The position numbers were made by a program, and so were the translations under genes. Below the pieces are notes generated by a model, which ran no database searches, was not told the DNA's origin, and worked only from the letters and a program-made list of their open reading frames with translations. From the NCBI RefSeq assembly GCF_003056345.1, contig NZ_PYWB01000008.1, positions 124,001-188,000 on the forward strand: a stretch of DNA of 64,000 nucleotides. Direction: 5' to 3'. Positions 58,534-64,000 of the stretch are shown here, piece by piece (positions within the stretch are counted from its first letter, which is position 1; the number at the start of each line of letters is the position of its first letter). This stretch comes from Devosia submarina (GTDB lineage Bacteria > Pseudomonadota > Alphaproteobacteria > Rhizobiales > Devosiaceae).

Positions 58534-59219
58534 CGAGCCGTTCCCCTGCTGCGCCGCTCGATGGCCAACGTGATGGTGATGACCAGGAATGCGAACACCA
58601 TCATGCCCAAGGCAATCACATGCGCCTCGGCCCATTGCAGCCGTTCCACATAGTCGTAAAGCGCAATGGCGATAACCTTGGTCTGGCCCGGAATATTCCC
58701 GCCGATCATCAACACCACGCCAAACTCCCCCACCGTATGCGCAAAGGTCATGAGCGCCCCTGTCACATAGCCGCCGCCAGCCAGTGGCAACACCACTCGC
58801 ACGAGGCGCTGCCAGTTCGATGCGCCAAGGCTTGATGCGGCATCAAGCGTTTCCTCGCCGATGGCCGCAAAGGCGATGCGGAGTGGCTGCACCATGAAGG
58901 GCAGCGAATAAAAGAACGAACCGATCAGCAACCCCGTGAACGAAAATGCTAGCGTCCGCCCGCCCCAGATCCCGGCGATCCAACCTCCGGGTCCATAAGG
59001 CCCAAGCGCGATCAGCAGGTAAAAGCCCAACACCGTTGGCGGCAGCACCAGCGGCATGGTTACTAGAGCACCTACCGCCTCGCGGAACCGGCTCCTGCTG
59101 CGCACCAGCCACCAGGCGATGGGCGTTGCCACAACCAGCAGGACAAGCGTGTTCATGGCCGCCAAAACCAGGGTCAGGCTGATCGAAGGCCAAAGAGATG
59201 CAAGATCCAGCCCTTGAAT
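58530..59219 (-). CDS. modB: Molybdate ABC transporter permease ModB, non-canonical start likely
   Basis: Inner-membrane permease. From ATG 59156 the frame is clear, with VTMPLVLPPTVLGFYLLIALG, the EAA-like GEETLDAASSLGASNWQRLVRVVLPLAGGG and GEFGVVLMIGGNIPGQT. That start, or TTG 59165, would remove the first membrane helix. The same frame extends upstream as QGLDLASLWPSISLTLVLAA, matching ModB N-termini, but holds no ATG, GTG or TTG; ATT at 59219, two bases after the modA stop, or CTG at 59210 are the candidates. The annotated span uses ATT. No modC lies in the window. Confidence 0.8.
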   Translation of the reverse strand: MQGLDLASLWPSISLTLVLAAMNTLVLLVVATPIAWWLVRSRSRFREAVGALVTMPLVLPPTVLGFYLLIALGPYGPGGWIAGIWGGRTLAFSFTGLLIGSFFYSLPFMVQPLRIAFAAIGEETLDAASSLGASNWQRLVRVVLPLAGGGYVTGALMTFAHTVGEFGVVLMIGGNIPGQTKVIAIALYDYVERLQWAEAHVIALGMMVFAFLVITITLAIERRSRGTAR

Positions 59220-59220
59220 C

Positions 59221-59970
59221 TCAGTCCACCCCGTACCCGGAGGCCCTGATCACCGCGCGGGCCTTGTCGCTGCGGAGGAACTCCAAAAACAGCCTTGCCG
59301 CCGTGCTGCTTTCACCCTCCAGCAACAGCACCGCGTCCTGCCGGATGGGTGCATGAAATTGCTCTGGCACTCGCCAGATGCCTGTTTTGCCCACAATCTG
59401 GCTCGCGGCAACAAAGCCAAGCTCCGCACTGCCGCTTTCGACGAACTGCAGTGTTTGCCCGATATTTTCGCCAGTGACGAGTTTGGGCTCGACGGCCTCC
59501 AAGAGCCCGAGCTGCTGCAGGGTCTCCACGGCCGCCTGCCCATAGGGCGCCGAGATGGGATCGGCGATGGCCAGCTTGCGGAACTCACCGGCCCGGAGCA
59601 CGGCTTCTCCGTTGCTGACGTCACTGCTGGCACCGTAGAGCGCCAGCGCCCCCAGCGCATAGGTGAACAGGGTTCCCTCGACACCCCACCCCTCAACCAC
59701 AAGCCTGGCCGGCCGCTCGTCGTCAGCAGCCAGAAAAACCTGGAAGGGCGCGCCTTGCGTGATCTGCGCATAGAGCTGGCCGGTTGAGCCGAAGCTCAAG
59801 CGGATATCATGGCCGCTCTCAGCCTTGAAAAGCTGAGCCAGATCCTCCGCTGTCTGGGTAAAATTTGCGGCCACCGCAACACTGATCGTTTCAGCGCGCG
59901 CCAGCGAAGGCACCAGCAATGCAGCAAGCATCATGAGGATGGAAAGCCGCACTGCCGAAGGTTTGCCCAT
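59221..59970 (-). CDS. modA: Molybdate ABC transporter substrate-binding protein ModA
   Basis: Periplasmic molybdate/tungstate-binding protein of 249 residues. The signal peptide (LSILMMLAALLVPSLARA) is followed by ETISVAVAANFTQTAEDLAQLF, the oxyanion-binding FGSTGQLYAQI, and APFQVFLAADDERPARL. Its ATG overlaps the eda stop (TAATG), and modB follows, so the three genes are translationally linked. The pairing of molybdate uptake with eda is unusual. Confidence 0.93.
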   Translation of the reverse strand: MGKPSAVRLSILMMLAALLVPSLARAETISVAVAANFTQTAEDLAQLFKAESGHDIRLSFGSTGQLYAQITQGAPFQVFLAADDERPARLVVEGWGVEGTLFTYALGALALYGASSDVSNGEAVLRAGEFRKLAIADPISAPYGQAAVETLQQLGLLEAVEPKLVTGENIGQTLQFVESGSAELGFVAASQIVGKTGIWRVPEQFHAPIRQDAVLLLEGESSTAARLFLEFLRSDKARAVIRASGYGVD

Positions 59971-60605
59971 TACACGCGCAGCGCCGAAGCCTCGCGCGCC
60001 AGCGCTTCGATCCGGCCCCAGTCATTGGAGGCAAGGGCGTCGGATGGCATGATCCAGCTGCCGCCCACGCAGATCACATTGGGCAGGGCCAGATAGGTCT
60101 TGGCCTTGGCGGCATCGATGCCACCGGTCGGGCAGAAGGTGATGTCGGGAATAGGTGAAGCAAAAGCCTTGAGCACCGGTGCGCCGCCATTGGCTTCGGC
60201 CGGGAAAAACTTCAAAAACGAATAGCCGCGCTCGGCCGCCGTCATGGCTTCGCTGGGCGTTGCAATGCCGGGCAGCAAGGGAATGCCGATCTCGTCGGCT
60301 GCATCAAGGATGCGTGGCGAGATGCCCGGCGACACCATGAAGCGGCAGCCCGCATCCACGGACTGCTGCATGTGCAAGGCAGTACGCACAGTCCCCGAGC
60401 CCACAATAGCGCCCTCAACCTTGCCCATCTCTTCCATGACCTTGAGTGCGTTTGGCGTACGCAGCGTCACTTCCAGGATCGGCAATCCGCCAGCAACCAG
60501 CGCCTCGGCCAGCGGCCGCGCTTGGGAAACGTCATCGAGGATGATCACCGGCACCACGGGCGCGAGCGAAAGAATGGAGCGGATGGCAGCAGCGTCTTGC
60601 GGCAT
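59970..60605 (-). CDS. eda: 2-dehydro-3-deoxy-6-phosphogluconate aldolase
   Basis: Cleaves KDPG to pyruvate and glyceraldehyde-3-phosphate in the Entner-Doudoroff and uronate pathways. The 211 residues show the catalytic Glu E45 (ILEVTLRT), the Schiff-base lysine K132 (SFLKFFPAEANGG) and the C-terminal CPTGGI phosphate site. No edd gene is nearby. It is the first gene of the eda-modA-modB group; a PfkB kinase and TRAP transporter further downstream on the map suggest sugar-acid use in the area. Confidence 0.95.
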   Translation of the reverse strand: MPQDAAAIRSILSLAPVVPVIILDDVSQARPLAEALVAGGLPILEVTLRTPNALKVMEEMGKVEGAIVGSGTVRTALHMQQSVDAGCRFMVSPGISPRILDAADEIGIPLLPGIATPSEAMTAAERGYSFLKFFPAEANGGAPVLKAFASPIPDITFCPTGGIDAAKAKTYLALPNVICVGGSWIMPSDALASNDWGRIEALAREASALRV

Positions 60606-60786
60606 GGTCAGTCCCTGTCATGAGTGTCGGGCAAGGGTTAGGTTCTCGCAACCATTACCACAAGCCTGTTCTCATCGGGACAGGAGAAACTGGCGAAGTG
60701 CCTCACCCGCTGTCACCGCATCAAGCCACTATTAATCCGCCGCGCCCCTGTGTACGTGTTTTAACGTACGTATCAACGGGACAGCG

Positions 60787-61527
60787 GTGCCAACACTGGT
60801 CGTCAACATAGGCTTGATGCCGCGCCAACTCACCCTCAACAAGGTGGAAGTGGCCTGTAACCTTGAGGACGAGCTACGCTATTCGTCATGGATCGGCCGA
60901 GAGGTTCTGCTCGCCTATCAAGTGGTTGCCGGCGCGCCAGCGATGATCTTCGCCAGAGCTACGCTGACGCAGTTCGCCGCGTATGGAAGCGATACCATAG
61001 CTGTGTTTACGGGACCCAAGATCCTGCCGGACGAAACTGAAATTACTGAGCGGTTCCAGACGGGCCCATTCGCGATCATGCCGGGAGAGAACTTTGCTCA
61101 GCCCGTCTCAGAAAGCCATGCAAATTCCGCCCAGGAAGCTGGCACGCTGTTCACGCGCAGCGACCTCTTGGGCCAGATCGCGGCGCAAGTCCGAAGAAAT
61201 GCGCAAAGCATCTGCAGCTTCTCGGGGGTAGAAACCGCCTTTAGCGAGGGCCTCGCCACCCCCATCCAGCCACAAGCTCTTGGTGGGCGCGAACACGTCC
61301 GCAATTTCATCTATCTGCATGACGAACCGGCGCAACTGTTCAACAGCTTCGCCTGGACCGTAGGCCCCGACCTTGAAATAGTTGCGGACGCCTACGCCAT
61401 GACCACCCAAATCCTCGTGACGGTCAACCCGACCGGCAAGCTCCTCGTCAGCGACGATCCCAGGCAGCGCCCCGACGAGCGCGCCCTGGCCTGGCACCGG
61501 GAACAATTCCTCCAGCGCCTGCGCTGA
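60787..61527 (+). CDS. Degenerate HNH-type protein, function unknown
   Basis: A 246-residue protein. The C-terminal 110 residues (QVRRNAQSICSFSGVETAF, then GLATPIQPQALGGREHVRNF, DDPRQRPDERALAWHREQFL) follow the layout of the HNH-endonuclease family that has an N-terminal PUA/ASCH-like half. The catalytic histidines are missing: the AAH-I position is TPIQ and the tVH-mF position is PAQLF. The asparagine in VRNF remains. GTG at 60787 or ATG at 60817 may start it; neither has a strong ribosome site. The role is unknown, possibly a binding protein derived from a nuclease. Confidence 0.55.
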   Translation: MPTLVVNIGLMPRQLTLNKVEVACNLEDELRYSSWIGREVLLAYQVVAGAPAMIFARATLTQFAAYGSDTIAVFTGPKILPDETEITERFQTGPFAIMPGENFAQPVSESHANSAQEAGTLFTRSDLLGQIAAQVRRNAQSICSFSGVETAFSEGLATPIQPQALGGREHVRNFIYLHDEPAQLFNSFAWTVGPDLEIVADAYAMTTQILVTVNPTGKLLVSDDPRQRPDERALAWHREQFLQRLR

Positions 61528-61530
61528 TAG

Positions 61531-62406
61531 TCATTCCGCCAGCAGATATTCCGCAAGCGCGGCTCGGTCCTCCGGCGTCAACAACGACGTGTTGTCCGCG
61601 ATTACCTCACCCATGGGACCACCCAGCACGTCAAAGCCCGGCGTAAATCCATCCAGCAGCGTCTGCGCCAGCGTTTCGGCATCATAGCCCTTGTCGAGCA
61701 GCGCCTCGCGGGTAATCCCCGGGGCCCGCCCGCCCGGCCCACCATCAGAACCGGTGAAAGCCCGCTCCCAATCAAGTGCTCCCAGCGCATTGCGCGGCGA
61801 GTGGCAGGCCACGCAATGGGCCGGCCCATAGGCCAGATACTTGCCGCGATTAAAGCTTTCCGGCCTGCCCTCCTCCGGCACAAAACGCTGCGGCGCAAAA
61901 AACAAATTCTTCCACCCGGCCATGGCCAGCCGGATATTGAAAGGAAAGGGTATCTGGTGTGGCGGCGCCGCCTGGCTTACCGGCTCTGTAGCCATCAGCG
62001 CCGCATAAAGATCGGCAATCTCCTGATCGCTCATCAGGGTGTAATGCTCGTATGGAAACACCGGATAAAGATGGCCCTCTGGCCCCATTCCATTGCTCAT
62101 GGCGTCCGAAAATTGCGCCAGCGTCCAGTTGCCGATCCCAGCTTGCGGATCAGACGTGATATTGGGCGCAACAAAAGTTCCGAACTGCGTTTGGAGGCCC
62201 ACGCCACCGGCCAGTCGGCCCGTTCCAGCCTCGGGATTGGTGTGGCAGGAAATGCAACCTCCCGACCCGATCAGGTAATTGCCCCGCTCCACGTCCCCCA
62301 CCAGCGTCAAATCGCGCGCCGGCCCTTGGACGGGTTTCAGGAAATACACCGCTGCGCCGATGGCGACGATCGCCAGGACACCCAACACCACCAGTCCACG
62401 CCGCAT
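61531..62406 (-). CDS. Dihaem cytochrome c
   Basis: Membrane-anchored or exported electron carrier of 291 residues. One N-terminal helix (LVVLGVLAIVAIGAAVYFL) precedes two class I cytochrome domains with haem motifs C51-ISC-H55 and C198-VAC-H202. Such dihaem proteins act with dehydrogenases or terminal oxidases, but no partner is encoded nearby. The stop lies four bases after the convergent HNH-like gene. A perfect palindrome near 62459-62479 sits about 60 bases upstream of its start. Confidence 0.9.
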   Translation of the reverse strand: MRRGLVVLGVLAIVAIGAAVYFLKPVQGPARDLTLVGDVERGNYLIGSGGCISCHTNPEAGTGRLAGGVGLQTQFGTFVAPNITSDPQAGIGNWTLAQFSDAMSNGMGPEGHLYPVFPYEHYTLMSDQEIADLYAALMATEPVSQAAPPHQIPFPFNIRLAMAGWKNLFFAPQRFVPEEGRPESFNRGKYLAYGPAHCVACHSPRNALGALDWERAFTGSDGGPGGRAPGITREALLDKGYDAETLAQTLLDGFTPGFDVLGGPMGEVIADNTSLLTPEDRAALAEYLLAE

Positions 62407-62458
62407 TCATGCCCCCGTCGTGATCACAGCAAAGAGAGCAGGTCCTTGCGACGCTGGC

Positions 62459-62479
62459 AACTAACGGAAACGTTAGCTG
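62459..62479. promoter_or_regulatory. Palindrome overlapping the kinase stop, upstream of the cytochrome gene
   Basis: CTAACG (62461-62466), GAAA, CGTTAG (62471-62476), extended by GCA and TGC on the flanks. It overlaps the kinase stop codon and lies about 55 bases before the cytochrome start. It could be an operator for the cytochrome gene or a weak terminator. Confidence 0.4.
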
Positions 62480-63459
62480 CGCTCGCGCCCCAGCACGGCA
62501 TCCACTTCCGCCCGCGTTGGTGGCTTGCAGCCCTTGCGGCCACAATTGATCCCCGCGACGACAGCCCCAAAGCGCAGCATGTCTGAAAGCGCGCCATCGC
62601 CCAGCGCTCCGAGCTTGCCTGGCTTCAGGAGGCTCCGTTCATTGAGCCAGGACAGAACACCCGCCATGAGGCTATCGCCCGCTCCTACAGTGTCGCCAAA
62701 CACCAGCGGCGCCCAGATGTTGGCCTGCGCCCTGCCTGCCCGGGTGAAGGCGCGCGAACCCTTGTCGCCCAGCGTCACGATCACCAGCTCGCAATGCGGC
62801 CGCGCCAGGAGATCGCTTGCGTGCTCCTCGATGCTCTTGGCACCATCAAGCGCCTCGAGGTCCTCTTCGGACACTTTGATGAGGTGAGCGAGGTCCAGAA
62901 AGCCCGAGAGCCGCTCCTTATAGCCGGCGAAATCATCCACCAGGCTCGGCCGCACATTTGGGTCGATGGAGATCGTCGCCCCTTTGCCGATGGCCGCCTG
63001 CACGATTTCGAGCCAAATGGCAGCTTCATCGGGCTTGATCGGGCAAAAGCCCCCGATCTGGTAGAGGCTCAAATCCTCCGGCAGCGCCGCAATCGCCTTT
63101 CGGGCATCGATCGCCCCGTCAGCCGACCGGTAGAAGCCATAGCGTGCATTGTGATTGCTATCGAAATTGACCACGGCGAGAGTTGTATATTCCGCCACCC
63201 GTTCAGGCAGCAGCGTCGTCACCCCCGCCTCACCAAGCGGCCCCAGCAGATAATCCCCAAACGCATCGGCCGAGATCGGGCACAAAAATCCAGTGGGATT
63301 GCCGAGCTTGGCCAGCGCGATGGCGCAATTATAAGGCGAGCCACCCGGATGGGCCGTCATCACGATCTGCCCTTCCCCATCCCGGCCAATCACCTGCCCT
63401 TGGGCAAGCACCACCTCGGCCTTGAGATCAATCAGGCTTTCCCCGCCCACAACAAACAT
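62473..63459 (-). CDS. PfkB-family carbohydrate kinase (fructokinase-like)
   Basis: Phosphorylates a sugar or sugar acid with ATP. The 328 residues contain the N-terminal GGSPYNCAIALAKLG motif, the substrate-binding ISIDPNVRPSLV, and the catalytic base in DTVGAGDSLMAGVLSWLN. GGAGG lies six bases before the ATG. The specific substrate, such as fructose or 2-keto-3-deoxygluconate, cannot be told. It is on the strand opposite to the TRAP transporter gene, from whose start it is divergent by 217 bases. Confidence 0.9.
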   Translation of the reverse strand: MFVVGGESLIDLKAEVVLAQGQVIGRDGEGQIVMTAHPGGSPYNCAIALAKLGNPTGFLCPISADAFGDYLLGPLGEAGVTTLLPERVAEYTTLAVVNFDSNHNARYGFYRSADGAIDARKAIAALPEDLSLYQIGGFCPIKPDEAAIWLEIVQAAIGKGATISIDPNVRPSLVDDFAGYKERLSGFLDLAHLIKVSEEDLEALDGAKSIEEHASDLLARPHCELVIVTLGDKGSRAFTRAGRAQANIWAPLVFGDTVGAGDSLMAGVLSWLNERSLLKPGKLGALGDGALSDMLRFGAVVAGINCGRKGCKPPTRAEVDAVLGRERS

Positions 63460-63675
63460 CGCATACCCTCCCCGTCGGCCGCTGCAGCTGCCGCCAGCGA
63501 CATAGCATTTTTGCCTCTCCTGTCACCAGCAGCCCTCTAGCACTAAGATTTCCCCTTGATCTGCGCCGATCGGCCGCACAAGCACGTTGACGGCGCCTTC
63601 TGATCCTGTTCAATCGCCCAACGCCGGCGACCGCGAATACTTTGGCGCTTTGGGCAATCATGGGAGAACAAGCGT

Positions 63676-64000
63676 TTGCAATCCTTGGCCGTCATCATCC
63701 GCGCGATCAGCGCCCTCAACAGGGCCATCGGCGAAGTCTTTTCTTGGCTGGCGCTGGCATGCGTTCTGCTGTGCTTCACCGTTGTGGTCCAGCGTTATTT
63801 TTTTAATACCAGCACCTTGTGGATGCAGGATCTTTATGTGTGGGTGAGCGGCGCCATGTTCACCGCCGTTGCAGGCTTTGCCCTGCTGCGCGATGATCAT
63901 GTGCGCGTCGATATTTTCTATCGGCCCGCTTCCCTCAAGCGCAAGGCATGGGCCGACCTCTTCGGCGTCGTAGCGTTCCTCCTGCCCTTCATGTTCGTTG
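63676..64000 (+). CDS. TRAP transporter small permease DctQ (partial)
   Basis: The frame runs off the window end. It starts at TTG 63676, nine bases after GGAG, and encodes SLAVIIRAISALNRAIGEVF, then the first helix SWLALACVLLCFTVVVQRYF, the family motif FFNTSTLWMQDLYVWVSG, and DDHVRVDIFYRP. These match the four-helix small subunit of TRAP transporters, which import carboxylates with a large permease and a periplasmic protein. The rest of the transporter should follow outside the window. Confidence 0.9.
   Translation, partial: MQSLAVIIRAISALNRAIGEVFSWLALACVLLCFTVVVQRYFFNTSTLWMQDLYVWVSGAMFTAVAGFALLRDDHVRVDIFYRPASLKRKAWADLFGVVAFLLPFMFV

Noticed and set aside
63587..63847. An 86-codon open frame near the right edge
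   Set aside because: A different frame there encodes the TRAP small permease with clear membrane helices and a good ribosome site before TTG 63676.

Overview
The window looks like a chromosomal segment of an alphaproteobacterium of the order Hyphomicrobiales (Rhizobiales), most likely a Devosia-like genus. The reasons are high GC, a cysteine-free 41-residue L36, a CpdR response regulator divergent from an N-formylglutamate amidohydrolase, a DUF459 protein, a ROSE-like RNA thermometer ahead of an hsp20 gene, and dense intergenic palindromic repeats. The genus is an inference. No rRNA, phage, integrase, transposase or CRISPR array was seen.

Layout. 0-3.4 kb: pyruvate kinase, a manganese catalase operon with an exported HIRAN-domain protein, and rpmJ. 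3.4-9.0 kb: an oppABCDF-type peptide transporter (minus strand) with a terminator-like hairpin after oppA. 9.3-18 kb: a fatty-acid beta-oxidation block (fadE-fadB-fadA and a small membrane protein, divergent from fadD and a MerR regulator) with paired operator-like sites between the divergent arms. 18.5-21.6 kb: a DNA-ligase/exonuclease pair and a GIY-YIG nuclease gene bracketed by repeats. 21.6-28 kb: M16 protease, aldo/keto reductase, GntR regulator and a Gfo/Idh/MocA dehydrogenase. 28-38.7 kb: HerA-like ATPase, mutarotase-like enzyme, HrpB helicase with an in-frame repeat, MsrB, two tRNA-Val genes, cpdR, N-formylglutamate amidohydrolase, hisN, an alpha/beta hydrolase and a structured RNA candidate. 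39-48.5 kb: heat-shock and Dps genes, gltB-gltD and hpt. 48.5-55.8 kb: cell-envelope genes (DUF459, lytic transglycosylase, galE, galU, a beta-barrel protein, NfeD and SPFH). 56-64 kb: LigD, modBA behind eda, a degenerate HNH protein, a dihaem cytochrome c, a PfkB sugar kinase and the start of a TRAP transporter.

How the parts work together. FadD, FadE, FadB and FadA cover fatty-acid activation and the beta-oxidation cycle. The MerR protein overlapping fadD is the natural candidate for the two near-identical operator sites that face fadE and fadD; a third similar site lies upstream of oppA. GltB and GltD form glutamate synthase. GalE and GalU make UDP-sugars for the envelope. LigD and the ligase-exonuclease pair are repair enzymes.

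The most striking non-genic feature is three families of imperfect palindromic repeats at more than 20 loci, mostly between 9 and 48 kb. One copy lies in frame inside hrpB, one pair flanks a GIY-YIG nuclease gene, and one copy is split by another palindromic segment. The best RNA-level signals are an RpoH-type promoter plus ROSE-like thermometer before hsp20, and a three-stem RNA with an intrinsic terminator just upstream of an alpha/beta hydrolase gene. All calls come from reading the sequence; no database search was possible.
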